Origin: Neomicrococcus lactis
GTDB taxonomy: Bacteria; Actinomycetota; Actinomycetes; Actinomycetales; Micrococcaceae
NCBI RefSeq assembly: GCF_014200305.1
Contig: NZ_JACHBL010000001.1
Span: 2,418,001 to 2,482,000, forward strand
Length of the DNA stretch: 64,000 bases
Direction of reading: 5' to 3'
The notes below the pieces were generated by a model. The model was given only the letters and a program-made list of their open reading frames with translations, was not told where the DNA came from and made no database searches. Every line of letters starts with the position of its first letter. Position 1 is the stretch's first letter. A program made the translations under genes and the position numbers. Shown one piece after another: positions 33,849 through 43,146 of this stretch.

Positions 33849-35369
33849 TTAAGCGGAAAAGGTTCCGCCTGCAGAGTGGCGTTTCATCTCATTGAACTCA
33901 CGCTCAATAACCGGATGATGCTTCTGCGTCAGAAGGGAAACCACCACACCGAAGATGGTTGCAATGACGAAGCCGGGGACGATTTCGTAGAGGGTCTTGC
34001 TGAGCGCCTCATTGGTGCCCCAAATGAACACGATGATCGCGCCGCTCACCATGGCTGCCAGTGCACCCCAAGAGGTGAACTTCTTCCAGTAGAGCGAGAG
34101 AATGATGACCGGTCCAAAGGCTGCACCGAATCCGGCCCACGCGAAGGAGACCAGCTTCAGGATGCTGGAGGACGGATCAAGCGCCAGAATGCCGGCGATG
34201 ATTGCCACGACCAGCACGCCAATACGGCCCAAGATCACGTTGGTGCGGTCAGAGGACTTGCGTCCCATGATGCCGTAGAGGTCCTCCACAAGCGCCGAAG
34301 AGCAGACGATCAGCTGCGAAGCGATGGTGGACATGATGGCTGCAAGAACAGCGGCGAGTACCAGGCCTGCCACGAAGGGGTGGAAGAGGATCTGGGACAT
34401 GCGCAAGAACACCGTCTCTGGATCTTCCAGAGTCTCTGGGTACTTGTGGAACCACGCGACACCAATGAGCGCGGTGGCAATGGCGCCAACGGCGGTCAGA
34501 ACCATCCAGGCAATACCGATGCGGCGTCCGGCCTTGGCGTCCGCAGGTGAGCGAAGGGCCATGAAACGAACGATGATGTGCGGCTGGCCGAAGTAGCCCA
34601 AGCCCCAAGCGCAAGCAGAGATGATGCCAAGAGCGGTGCCGCCGAAGAGTAGTGACGTGCGGTGCAGTTCCCTGCTGGGGTCAGCGGCGTTTGCGGCTGC
34701 ATCGGCAAGGTTGATGTTGTTGATGACTTCGCCTACGCCACCCATGGAGATGACAGCGACCACCGGAACGGCAACAAGAGCGGCCAGCATCAACAGGCCC
34801 TGAGCCACGTCAGTCAGCGATGCGCCCAAGAAGCCGCCAAACAAGGTGTAGAGAAGGGTGATGCCAGAAACCAGCACCATGCCCCAGAAGTACGGAGCAC
34901 TGAAGGTGGACTCAAAGAACTTGCCGCCAGCCACCATGCCGGAAGATACGTAGAAGGTAAAGAACACCAAAATGATGACGCCTGCGATGATGCGTAGCAC
35001 GCGAGTGGAGTCTTTGAAGCGGTTCTCGAGGAAGCTCGGGACGGTAATGGAGTTGTTGGAAATCTCCGTGTAGGAGCGCAAGCGCGGTGCTACGAACTTC
35101 CAGTTGAGCCACGCGCCGATGGTCAGACCGATTGCGATCCAACCTTCTACAAGGCCCGCCAGGTAGATAGCGCCGGGGAGGCCCATGAGCAGCCAGCCGG
35201 ACATATCCGAAGCGCCGGCGGAGATAGCCGCAACGCCAGGCTTGAGGTCTCGCCCCGCCAACATGTAGTCGTCAAGGTTGCTGGTTTTGCGGTAAGCGTA
35301 GTAGCCAATGCCAAGCATGGCTGCGAAGTACAGTCCTACCGCGAGGAGCTGAAAATTTGTATCAGACAT
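33849..35369 (-). CDS. putP: sodium/proline symporter PutP, 506 aa
   Basis: A sodium:solute symporter of 13 helices. Hallmarks: the N-terminal LDDYMLAGRDLKPGVAAISAGASDMSGWLLMGLPGAIY (Na+ and substrate-binding helix with the conserved SD-SGW) and the later FGQPHIIVRFMALRS. It imports proline with Na+ for nutrition or osmoprotection. ATG 35369 matches the usual PutP N-terminus (MSDTNFQLL); a GTG three codons upstream is possible. Confidence 0.93.
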   Translation of the reverse strand: MSDTNFQLLAVGLYFAAMLGIGYYAYRKTSNLDDYMLAGRDLKPGVAAISAGASDMSGWLLMGLPGAIYLAGLVEGWIAIGLTIGAWLNWKFVAPRLRSYTEISNNSITVPSFLENRFKDSTRVLRIIAGVIILVFFTFYVSSGMVAGGKFFESTFSAPYFWGMVLVSGITLLYTLFGGFLGASLTDVAQGLLMLAALVAVPVVAVISMGGVGEVINNINLADAAANAADPSRELHRTSLLFGGTALGIISACAWGLGYFGQPHIIVRFMALRSPADAKAGRRIGIAWMVLTAVGAIATALIGVAWFHKYPETLEDPETVFLRMSQILFHPFVAGLVLAAVLAAIMSTIASQLIVCSSALVEDLYGIMGRKSSDRTNVILGRIGVLVVAIIAGILALDPSSSILKLVSFAWAGFGAAFGPVIILSLYWKKFTSWGALAAMVSGAIIVFIWGTNEALSKTLYEIVPGFVIATIFGVVVSLLTQKHHPVIEREFNEMKRHSAGGTFSA

Positions 35370-35433
35370 GCCTGACACTATGCCAAGAAAGGGCCCTTAA
35401 TGCTTCCTTTTGGCCAGAAAGATTGCTATTTTT

Positions 35434-36831
35434 TCACCGTTTTTCTTGGTAGGTGCCCTTTAGATCATGGGTCGAAGCCAGATCGGATGCGCCCGTGACT
35501 GCTGTGGCGTCGGCGCCAAGAGTCACGCCCACGCCGCCGTGACCAATCACGGTGTCTTCGCGCTCGTCACTCTCCGGTGGGGCGTCGTTGAGTGGGTGGC
35601 GAATTTCGTCGTCGTACATTTTGCCCGCAAGCCAAGCGATCACCGCAATTACAGGGGAAACCACCCCGGCAATAATGAAAATGACCGGAATAGGAATGAC
35701 ATGGGAGAGCGGGCCCGCAAGCGCCATGGAGACTGGCAAGAGTGCGAGCGAAACGAAGAAGTCCAGGCTCGAAACGCGGCCCATCATGTGCGGCGGAACG
35801 CGGCGCTGCAAAAGCGTTCCCCAAATGACCTGGCCAATTCCGCCTGTGATTCCCAGCACAACGAACAGTGCGGACATGATCCAGAACTGATAGATGTAGC
35901 CCACGGCGGCCAGCGGCAGGGAGCCGAATCCCCACACTGCGAGCATGAGCGTGAGGTAGCGGCGAGGCAAGCGCAGGGACGCGGTGCCGAGTGAACCGAT
36001 CGCCGCGCCGATGCCGTAAGACGCCAAAAGGAAACCGAACATCGAGGCGTCGCCGAGGAGCTGATCCGTCACCACGAACGGCAAGAGCACCTCGATAGGC
36101 CCCATCATCGACAGCACCGATATGACCGCGAAGAGCAACGTCCAGAGCAGCCACGGCGTCTTGACCGTGTAGTTCACGCCTTCCTTGAGGTCCTCGAGGA
36201 CGGAAGGGCGTGTTTCGTTGGCCGCGAGGTGGGCGTCGTACTCAGCCTTGTGGGGGAGCTGGAACAAGATGATGACCGCGATCAGATGGCAGATCACAAT
36301 GCCGGCCACCGCAATCGCGGGCGAATAGGCGGCCACAATCATGCCAGCTACGGCTGGACCAGCGGCCTGCTGCAAGACGGGACGGAACGTGCCCTCCATG
36401 CCGTTGGCCGCGAGCAAATCCTCGGGCGGAAGCATTTTGGGGAGCAGCGCCGAATACGAAGGGAAGAAGAATGCGGCACCGGCGCCGTGAATGAAGCCGG
36501 CGATCGCGAGGTGCCAAATGGCAATTGTTCCCGTGAGCGCGAGTGTGGAAACGGTGGCCATCACCAGGAGCGAGGCGAATTCCACCGCTATGATGATCTT
36601 TCGCTTCGAGAGCCGGTCGGCGGCGATGCCGCCCGCGAGCACGAGCAGCACAATGCCGAGGCTCGTGGCGGTCGCGACAACGGAGAGTTCTACCGGTCCG
36701 CCGCCCAAAGTTTTCACTTGGTACACCATGGCCACGGCCCACATGCCTTGGCCGAAAACGCTTGCGATCAACGCTGTGACCAGCACTCGGTAATCGTGGT
36801 GAGCAAATGGCCGCAGAGCGCGCGGAGCCAT
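35434..36831 (-). CDS. MFS transporter, DHA3/EntS-like, 465 aa
   Basis: A 12-helix transporter with the MFS_3 N-terminus (ALRPFAHHDYRVLVTALIASVFGQGMWAVAMVYQV) and the GGIAADRLSKRKIII loop 2-3 motif. Members export siderophores or drugs (EntS, macrolide efflux). A 60-residue acidic C-terminal tail follows the last helix. AGGAGG lies 7 bases before the ATG. It faces away from the thioesterase gene. Confidence 0.86.
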   Translation of the reverse strand: MAPRALRPFAHHDYRVLVTALIASVFGQGMWAVAMVYQVKTLGGGPVELSVVATATSLGIVLLVLAGGIAADRLSKRKIIIAVEFASLLVMATVSTLALTGTIAIWHLAIAGFIHGAGAAFFFPSYSALLPKMLPPEDLLAANGMEGTFRPVLQQAAGPAVAGMIVAAYSPAIAVAGIVICHLIAVIILFQLPHKAEYDAHLAANETRPSVLEDLKEGVNYTVKTPWLLWTLLFAVISVLSMMGPIEVLLPFVVTDQLLGDASMFGFLLASYGIGAAIGSLGTASLRLPRRYLTLMLAVWGFGSLPLAAVGYIYQFWIMSALFVVLGITGGIGQVIWGTLLQRRVPPHMMGRVSSLDFFVSLALLPVSMALAGPLSHVIPIPVIFIIAGVVSPVIAVIAWLAGKMYDDEIRHPLNDAPPESDEREDTVIGHGGVGVTLGADATAVTGASDLASTHDLKGTYQEKR

Positions 36832-36924
36832 GGGGGACCTCCTCTTTCACCTGAAAGTGTGAATGAGTGATTGAGATTTGTCAATCTGTTTCGGGTATCG
36901 GGAACTACTCGATACTCTGCGTCT

Positions 36925-37521
36925 ATGCATTTGCTCTTGCGAACCCTCTTGCTCCTGATCACTTCACGCAAGCGATCCAAGGTCTCCGTCTTTGACGAAA
37001 CCTCGCTGCCACTGCGCGCGCTCGTGACGGATATCGACATCGCGATGATCGTGAACAACGGCATGTACTTGTCTTTGTGCGACCTCGGTCGCTTCGACCT
37101 CATGGTTCGCTCCGGCGGCTGGGATGTGATGCGCGACAAGGGCTGGACGCCCGTAGTCCAGGCCGAAACCATCACGTTCCGCAAGTCCATTCGCTTACAC
37201 CAAAAGTTCACGCTCGAGACCAGGATCATCGGCGTAGATGAGAAATGCATCTACTTCGAGCAGCGCTTCGTCTCCGACGGCGAACTCTACGTTCGCGCCT
37301 TCATGGCAACCCGCATCATCAGCAAAAACGGTCCCGTGGAGATGGACGAGATCTTCGAAGCGATGGGCGTTGAAGTTCCTGCTGACTTGGTGCTTCCCGA
37401 GTTCTTGCACTCGTGGCGCGAGCAAACAGCATTGCCGTCTGCGCGCAAGCCAGCCCCTCATTCGTGGGCTGACTCGCACCTTGGCAAATACTTGCCGTCG
37501 CCGCTGCGCTCGGGCGAATAG
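36925..37521 (+). CDS. hotdog-fold acyl-CoA thioesterase-like (Them6-type), 198 aa
   Basis: ATG 36925 (MHLLLRTLLLL) gives a short membrane-seeking N-terminal helix, then a hotdog domain (about 25-160) with TDIDIAMIVNNGMYLSLCDLGRFDLM, the equivalent of the D..xHMNNxxYL motif of 4-hydroxybenzoyl-CoA-type thioesterases (His replaced by Ile). The second half VVQAETITFRKSIRLHQKF is also typical. An upstream ATG at 36871 is possible but has no ribosome site. The substrate is unknown. Confidence 0.78.
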   Translation: MHLLLRTLLLLITSRKRSKVSVFDETSLPLRALVTDIDIAMIVNNGMYLSLCDLGRFDLMVRSGGWDVMRDKGWTPVVQAETITFRKSIRLHQKFTLETRIIGVDEKCIYFEQRFVSDGELYVRAFMATRIISKNGPVEMDEIFEAMGVEVPADLVLPEFLHSWREQTALPSARKPAPHSWADSHLGKYLPSPLRSGE

Positions 37522-37539
37522 CCCCTTCGCTCGCCGGGC

Positions 37540-38307
37540 TTACGGCACGCGATATTCCACGGTTTCCACACCGAGATCCGCGTAGGTGAGGTTGCCGGAA
37601 CCTCGGGCGACATCCAGCACGACGACGCCGCGAACCGGCTTGCTCGCCGGTATCTGTCCGGCGGGGAATTCAGAAACCTGCTGGTTTCGCATGCAGGGGC
37701 TGGGGAAGGGCGTATCTTCCGCAGGCAGGGCAGCCTTGGTTCCGCCGCCAGGATAGAAGAGCCATGTTCCTTGATGCACCCAGATGGGCTGAGGGCTGGT
37801 CTGTTCCGAGAACTGGTTCCAACCGGAAATGCCCAAAATGATGAACTGTCCGTTGACCGGCTTGATGCTGGTGTTGGACGGACACGTGGTGCTTCGCTGG
37901 ATGGACGAGATCGTGAACGACGCCTTGACCTGCTCCGTTCCGCTGGATCCATCAAGGAACTCGACCGCTTCACCCACCCTATAGATCTCGAGACCGCGAA
38001 CGCTCTTCTGGCGTGCTGCACTCGTGCGGCTCGGTTTCACGCTTGGTGGGGCGGTGGCCCGTGTGCTCGACGCAACCGACGGCGGCGCGGTAGATGTCAC
38101 CGGAGCCGGGGCGGTCGCCGTCGTACTGGCCACAGTGGTGTGAATTGCTGTCGCCGAGGCGGTTGAAGGAGTGCCGCTTGGTTGGACCGTGACGAAAGCC
38201 GAGGAGGACTCTTGCGGCAACGGATCATTGCGCGCGCCACAACCCGCGAGCATTAACGTCACCATGCTGAGTGCAACCGTCGAAGCCAGAAAAGCTGATT
38301 TTTTCAT
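37540..38307 (-). CDS. secreted lipoprotein of unknown function, 255 aa
   Basis: A lipobox signal peptide (MKKSAFLASTVALSMVTLMLAGC) sets the mature N-terminal cysteine at residue 23. A Thr/Ser/Pro-rich linker (40-100) follows, then a ~150-residue beta-rich domain resembling DUF4352-type immunoglobulin-like folds (VGEAVEF, FTISSIQRS, NGQFIILGISGW, VVLDVARG). AAAGGGG lies upstream of ATG 38307, and upstream in-frame starts are less likely. The function cannot be read from sequence. Confidence 0.72.
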   Translation of the reverse strand: MKKSAFLASTVALSMVTLMLAGCGARNDPLPQESSSAFVTVQPSGTPSTASATAIHTTVASTTATAPAPVTSTAPPSVASSTRATAPPSVKPSRTSAARQKSVRGLEIYRVGEAVEFLDGSSGTEQVKASFTISSIQRSTTCPSNTSIKPVNGQFIILGISGWNQFSEQTSPQPIWVHQGTWLFYPGGGTKAALPAEDTPFPSPCMRNQQVSEFPAGQIPASKPVRGVVVLDVARGSGNLTYADLGVETVEYRVP

Positions 38308-38394
38308 CCCCATGCCCCTTTCAAGAGCAAGTTTGAGCGCCTTCAACCTGTTTATGTTCGGAATTGCAGACTTTTTGACACTACGCTTCAGTAC

Positions 38395-40197
38395 ATGGTC
38401 CGTTTTTTGATCTTGATCCTGTTGGCAACCCTTGGTTTCGCGACGATTGTGGCGGCCGCCTTCGGCTCCACCGGTTGGCTAGTGCTAGCTGTCGTCATGA
38501 TCGCACTGTTTGGACTCGCGATCTACGATTCCTTGCAAACTAAGCATGCAATTCTTCGCAACTTCCCCGTGCTGGGCCGCATGCGCTTTTTGCTGGAATC
38601 GATTCGCCCTGAAATCCAGCAGTACTTCATTGAGCGCAACTTCGACGGCCGGCCCTTCGACCGCGATACCCGCTCACTCATCTACGCGCGCGCCAAAGGT
38701 CAGGACAGCCACAAGGCGTTCGGCACCGAGCGCGATGTGAACCAAGAGGGCTACGAGTTCTTGCTGCACTCCACGGCACCCGTGAGCCCTCTCGAGAAGC
38801 CACGCAAGGTCATGATCGGCGGACCAGACTGCACACAGCCCTACGGTGTGGCGCTCATGAACATCTCCTCGATGAGCTTCGGTTCCTTGTCCAAGAATGC
38901 CGTGCTCGCGATGAACAAGGGCGCCGCGATGGGCGGGTTTGTTCATGAGACCGGTGAAGGTGGACTCACGAAATACCACTTGGAGCACGGCGCGGACCTG
39001 TTCTGGGAAATCGGTTCCGGCTACTTTGGCTGCCGCAATGACGACGGCACGTTCAATCCGGAGAGCTTCGCCGAGAAGGCCGCATACCCGCAGGTCAAGG
39101 CCGTCACGCTCAAACTCTCGCAGGGCGCTAAGCCGGGTCTCGGCGGCGTGCTGCCGGGCAAGAAAGTGACCGCGGAGATCGCAGAAGCGCGTGAAGTGCC
39201 AATCGGCATCGACTGCATTTCCCCAGCCTCCCACTCCTCCTTCCGCACGCCGCGCGAACTCATGGAGTTCGTAGGCCGCTTGCGCAAGCTCGCTCAGGGC
39301 AAGCCGATCGGCTACAAGTTCTGCGTGGGTTCCCGCACGGATGTGTTGGCAATGGTCAAGGCCATGCTGGAAACCGGAATCACGCCGGACTACATCATCA
39401 TTGACGGCTCCGAAGGCGGCACCGGCGCGGCGCCTCTCGAATACGAAGACCACATGGGCACTCCTTTGACCGAGGGCCTCATGCTGGTGCACAACGCTCT
39501 GGTGGGCGCTGGTCTGCGCGATCGCATCCGTTTGGGTGCCGCTGGCAAGGTGGCCACCGGTTCTGACATCGTCAAGCGACTCATCCAGGGCGCCGACTTC
39601 ACCATGAGCGCTCGCGCCATGATGATGGCCACCGGCTGCATCCAGGCTCAGAAGTGCCACACCAACGAATGCCCTGTGGGTGTTGCCACGCAGGATCCGC
39701 GCCTCATGCGCGCGCTCGATGTCACTGACAAGGGCAACCGCGTGCACAACTACCAAAAGCTCACGGTGGCCGAGGCGGAGCAGATTATCGCGTCCATGGG
39801 TGTTACCGATATCAAGCACCTCAACACCCGCATGTTGCGCCGCCGCACGGACCATTTGACCACCAAGTCCTACGCTTCCATCTACAACTGGTTGCGTCCG
39901 GGCGAGCTCCTCGTGGAGCCACCGCGAGGTTGGGCTGCGGATTGGGAAGAGGCAGACGCGGACCATTTCGGTGAGTTCGCTGCCCTCGGTTACTTGGAAC
40001 CAATGAACGCGGAGGACGACGACGCCGCTTACGTTAACCCGCAGACCAACGAGATGCCGTCGGTTGCGAGCCGCAACGGCAAGGTGGTTCCTCAGCCACC
40101 ACGCGATGACACGCGTGAAAAGGCGACCGATGGAGCGACCCTAGTAGTTTCAGGTTCTGGTGCACGGCCCGAAGGGAAGACCGCAGCTCGCAAGTGA
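38395..40197 (+). CDS. FMN-binding glutamate synthase-family protein with membrane anchor, 600 aa
   Basis: Two N-terminal helices (residues 1-45) anchor a glutamate-synthase central/FMN domain (about 110-510). FMN and 2-oxoglutarate loops (DGSEGGTGAAP, GAAGKVATGSDIVKRL) and the [3Fe-4S] cysteines in CIQAQKCHTNECPVG are present. The N-terminal glutaminase domain and the small GltD-like subunit are missing, so it cannot take ammonia from glutamine by the standard route. The true donor and reaction are unknown. The acidic C-terminus has no recognised domain. Confidence 0.85.
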   Translation: MVRFLILILLATLGFATIVAAAFGSTGWLVLAVVMIALFGLAIYDSLQTKHAILRNFPVLGRMRFLLESIRPEIQQYFIERNFDGRPFDRDTRSLIYARAKGQDSHKAFGTERDVNQEGYEFLLHSTAPVSPLEKPRKVMIGGPDCTQPYGVALMNISSMSFGSLSKNAVLAMNKGAAMGGFVHETGEGGLTKYHLEHGADLFWEIGSGYFGCRNDDGTFNPESFAEKAAYPQVKAVTLKLSQGAKPGLGGVLPGKKVTAEIAEAREVPIGIDCISPASHSSFRTPRELMEFVGRLRKLAQGKPIGYKFCVGSRTDVLAMVKAMLETGITPDYIIIDGSEGGTGAAPLEYEDHMGTPLTEGLMLVHNALVGAGLRDRIRLGAAGKVATGSDIVKRLIQGADFTMSARAMMMATGCIQAQKCHTNECPVGVATQDPRLMRALDVTDKGNRVHNYQKLTVAEAEQIIASMGVTDIKHLNTRMLRRRTDHLTTKSYASIYNWLRPGELLVEPPRGWAADWEEADADHFGEFAALGYLEPMNAEDDDAAYVNPQTNEMPSVASRNGKVVPQPPRDDTREKATDGATLVVSGSGARPEGKTAARK

Positions 40198-40242
40198 TGT
40201 TTAGAGCGAGTTCATTTAGATTTCGCAAAACGTCCACGTCAG

Positions 40243-40282
40243 CCTTTCACGATGGTTGGGCCACCCCAATCCATGTGAAAGG
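40243..40282 (+). promoter_or_regulatory. leader hairpin that pairs with the ribosome site of the glycerophosphodiesterase gene
   Basis: CCTTTCAC (40243-40250) is complementary to GTGAAAGG (40275-40282), which contains the AAAGG ribosome site 6 bases before the ATG at 40288. The inner TTGGG/CCCAA also pairs around a CCAC loop. No T-run follows, so it does not look like a terminator. It could hide the ribosome site. Confidence 0.5.
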
Positions 40283-40287
40283 AAGAA

Positions 40288-41517
40288 ATGAAAAAGCGAT
40301 TCTCGCTTGCTCTAACCACCGCCATCACCGCAGGTGCTCTCTCGGTTGGTGCTTTCGCGGCGCCGGCTGCCTTTGCGACTGACTCCTTATTTGGAACTCC
40401 TGAGTCTGAGCAGCCTGTGGTGATTGGCCACCGCGGCGCCGCTGGCACCGCGCCTGAGAACACCGTTGCCGCGTTCAAGGACGGCCGCACTTCTGGCGCG
40501 GACTTTATTGAAGCCGACGTGCAGCTTTCCGCCGATGGTGTGCCGTTCTTGTTCCACGATGACACCCCCAAGCGCACCACCAATGTGGAAGAGGTGTTCC
40601 CGGGCCGCGAAAATGACCCGATTACCTCCTTCACGTGGGCCGAGCTCCAGCAGCTCGATGCAGGATCCTACTTCTCTGAGAAGTTCGCGGGGGAGAAGAT
40701 CCCACACTTCAACGACATCGCTCGTGTAGCCACCAAGAACACCGGTGTGTTCATGGAGATCAAGTCGCCAAAGAACTCTCCTGGCGTGGAGAAGGTTGTG
40801 GCTGACGCGCTCCACAACGACCCTGCGTGGATTAAGCTCGTTGAAGCCGGCAAGGTGGAGATCCTCAGCTTTGATCCGGAATCCAACATGCGCTTCGCTG
40901 AGCTCGCTCCGGAGATTCCGCTGCAGCAGCTGTCCTCGACCGTTCCTGATTCCGCAACCTTGGCGCAGATCGCCACCTTTGCTGACTCGGTGGGAACTAG
41001 CTACCGCACGCTCGATCAGGCTGGCGTTGACCGCGTGAAGGCGGCTGGACTTGAAATTGGTGTCTACACGGTCAATGACACGGACGCGATGGAAGAGTCC
41101 GCGGCGATGGGCGTCCAGCGCATCACGGGCGATTACCCCATTCAGTTCGAGCGCTACCTCGATGGTGTGAAGCCGTTCCCTGCTAGCAGGGGCTTGGTCG
41201 TCACGGACTCCGTCAATGACGTTCCCGGCAATGACATTCAGCCTGAAAAGGGCGAACACATCATCATCACCAACACCGGAAAAACTAGGGTGGATGTCTC
41301 CGGCTACTATGTGCGCGATGCCGCGAACAACCTGCTGCACATCGGCGAGGGCTACGTCATTGAACCTGGCGCCTCATTGCAGGTGTTCACCGGTCCGGGC
41401 ACCAACACGGACACCAAGTACTTCAACGGTGAATCCGTCGCCATCCTCAACAACGGCGGCGAAGCAGTGGGTTTCTGGAGCGCTAACCACACGCTCTTGG
41501 ACACCTTCGCGAACTAG
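40288..41517 (+). CDS. secreted glycerophosphodiester phosphodiesterase with lamin-tail domain, 409 aa
   Basis: Signal peptide 1-30 (AAPAAFA cleavage). The GDPD catalytic barrel occupies about 45-290, with VIGHRGAAGTAPENT (catalytic H, R), FIEADVQLSADGVPFLFHDD (metal acids and second His) and FMEIKSP. The C-terminal 300-409 is a lamin-tail-like beta domain (GEHIIITNTGKTRVDVSGYYVRD). It would release sn-glycerol-3-phosphate from glycerophosphodiesters or teichoic-acid fragments outside the cell. Its ribosome site lies in a leader hairpin. Confidence 0.9.
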   Translation: MKKRFSLALTTAITAGALSVGAFAAPAAFATDSLFGTPESEQPVVIGHRGAAGTAPENTVAAFKDGRTSGADFIEADVQLSADGVPFLFHDDTPKRTTNVEEVFPGRENDPITSFTWAELQQLDAGSYFSEKFAGEKIPHFNDIARVATKNTGVFMEIKSPKNSPGVEKVVADALHNDPAWIKLVEAGKVEILSFDPESNMRFAELAPEIPLQQLSSTVPDSATLAQIATFADSVGTSYRTLDQAGVDRVKAAGLEIGVYTVNDTDAMEESAAMGVQRITGDYPIQFERYLDGVKPFPASRGLVVTDSVNDVPGNDIQPEKGEHIIITNTGKTRVDVSGYYVRDAANNLLHIGEGYVIEPGASLQVFTGPGTNTDTKYFNGESVAILNNGGEAVGFWSANHTLLDTFAN

Positions 41518-41570
41518 CTAAGTTCAGCTATCGCGTAGCGTCCATCAAAGACGTAGCGTCCAACTCTCAA

Positions 41571-41622
41571 ACAGCAATGGCTGCCTCGCTCCCGTACTGG
41601 GGATTGAGGCAGCCATTGCTGT
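41571..41622. terminator. 17-bp hairpin between convergent genes
   Basis: A perfect inverted repeat (41571-41587 and 41606-41622, core CAATGGCTGCCTC) with an 18-base loop. It lies between the glycerophosphodiesterase gene (+) and pcaL (-). No strong T-run, but its position fits a bidirectional terminator. Confidence 0.6.
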
Positions 41623-41645
41623 GTGTATCCCGTCTGTGCTCACAT

Positions 41646-41698
41646 TGACGTCATTTGGAACCAGCGAATTGCTCTGAAGCTGGACTCTTTCGACGTCA
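41646..41698. repeat. GACGTC-repeat, two-site array downstream of pcaL
   Basis: TTGACGTCA (GACGTC at 41647) and TTCGACGTCAA (GACGTC at 41692) are 45 bp apart. The 39 bases between align without gaps to the 45-bp units at 49774 and 50431 (23 of 39 identical to the latter by eye). Confidence 0.6.
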
Positions 41699-41721
41699 AG
41701 ATCGCGCGACCCGGGTGAAGA

Positions 41722-43146
41722 TTAACCTTCGTACTCTTCGAGGACCTTCTTACCGATCTTGAATGCTACGTTGGCGGCAGGAACCGAGCAGTAGATGGCC
41801 GTCTGCAAGAAGACTTCCTTGATCTCGTCGGGCGTCATGCCGTTGCGCAGGGCAGCGTGCACGTGCATTTCGAGCTCTTCCCAGTAGCCACCGGCGATCA
41901 TGGCGGTCAGCGTGACGGCCGAACGGGTGACGCGGGTTAGGCCTGGGCGGGTCCAGATGGTGCCCCACGCGTAGCGGGTGATCATCTCTTGGAACTCGTC
42001 CGTGAAGGCATTCGAGGACGCAGACGCGCGGTCCACGTGCTCGTTGCCCAAGACTTCGCGACGAACCACCATGCCGGCGTCGTACGTATCGCCCGGAAGG
42101 CGGCCGGAAGCCGAGGCTCCCTCGGAAGCCGCAGCACCCTCGGAAGCGGCGGCCCCAGCAGCGGCAGCTGCGACGCCCATGGTTCCCACGGCTGAGTCCG
42201 CGACGGTTGCCTCGGAGACAGCGGAGTCAGCGGATCCAGCGGCAGCATCGGCGGCCGGTGCGGCGGCGTCCGAGTTAGCGTCGGCCTGCTCGCCGAGGAA
42301 GAAGTCGATCAGCAACTGGGACGTTGCCTCGGGATCTTCGGCGGGAGCCAAGTGAGCGGCGGATTCGACGACGGCCGAGTGGCCCTGCTGGACTTGGCTC
42401 GCGGCGAACTCGGCGTCAGACGGTGGGCACACGGCGTCGTGGCGGCCGGCGATGGCGATGAGCGGATCCGAGATGCGGCCCAGCTGCTCGCGCACGTCAT
42501 AGCCGGCAAGAGCGCGGGAGACGAAGGCATAGGAGACGCGGTCGGCGTCTTGGAGCGTGTGGAGCAGATCCGTGGAGACGGTGGGGTTCTTCTCAATGAA
42601 TCCCGGTGCGAACCAGCGCTGGGCAGAACCAACCACCATGGTGGGCGTGCCGGCCTTCTCGACCAAGTCAGCGCGCTCGTTCCACGCTTCAGGAGTGCCG
42701 ATCTTCGCGGCGGTGCAGATGGGTGCGATGCCGTTGAAGAATCCTGGGAAGGAGATGCCGAGCTGGTAACCCGTGGCACCGCCGACGGAAACGCCTGCGT
42801 AGTAGAGACCCTGGGAAGCGTCGAGCTCGTGCTCTGCTTGGAGCTTTTCGACGAGCGTCTTCACGGCTGCCGCGAGTTCCTCAATGCTGAAGCCTTCGGT
42901 GACGGGGGTGCCGTCGCCGTGGCCTGGGAGATCCCAGCCCACCACGGTGAAGTGCGGTGCCAGCGCTGGAATAGCAGGACCCCAGAGGGCCTTGACTCCG
43001 GTTCCGAGGGACGGACCCACAATCAGTACGGGCTTCCGTGCCTCGTTTTGCGGGACTACGACGGCGAAGTTGTCCTCTTTCGCGGTCGAGGTCTTCTCAC
43101 TGGTGGTTGCGCTCAGCAAAGTAGCGACAAGTTGAGGCTGGCTCAT
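41722..43146 (-). CDS. pcaL: PcaL: 3-oxoadipate enol-lactonase / 4-carboxymuconolactone decarboxylase fusion, 474 aa
   Basis: A two-enzyme fusion. The N-terminal alpha/beta-hydrolase (about 1-260; GPSLGTG, YYAGVSVGGATGYQLG with nucleophile Ser, AGRHDAVCP, SAAHLAP) hydrolyses 3-oxoadipate enol-lactone. The C-terminal carboxymuconolactone decarboxylase (about 355-474; DEFQEMITRYAWGTIWTRPGL, HVHAALRNG, E-x-L-Q ending) makes that lactone. The linker between them is unusually long and rich in Ala, Ser and Glu (about 265-350, with repeated AASEGA units). ATG 43146 overlaps the pcaB stop (ATGA) and has GGAAGGA. Confidence 0.93.
   Translation of the reverse strand: MSQPQLVATLLSATTSEKTSTAKEDNFAVVVPQNEARKPVLIVGPSLGTGVKALWGPAIPALAPHFTVVGWDLPGHGDGTPVTEGFSIEELAAAVKTLVEKLQAEHELDASQGLYYAGVSVGGATGYQLGISFPGFFNGIAPICTAAKIGTPEAWNERADLVEKAGTPTMVVGSAQRWFAPGFIEKNPTVSTDLLHTLQDADRVSYAFVSRALAGYDVREQLGRISDPLIAIAGRHDAVCPPSDAEFAASQVQQGHSAVVESAAHLAPAEDPEATSQLLIDFFLGEQADANSDAAAPAADAAAGSADSAVSEATVADSAVGTMGVAAAAAGAAASEGAAASEGASASGRLPGDTYDAGMVVRREVLGNEHVDRASASSNAFTDEFQEMITRYAWGTIWTRPGLTRVTRSAVTLTAMIAGGYWEELEMHVHAALRNGMTPDEIKEVFLQTAIYCSVPAANVAFKIGKKVLEEYEG

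Noticed and set aside
38674-39966. Long minus-strand frame inside the glutamate synthase-like gene
   Set aside because: Antisense to a gene with clear FMN and Fe-S motifs; composition (His/Ala/Arg-rich) is that of a mirrored frame.
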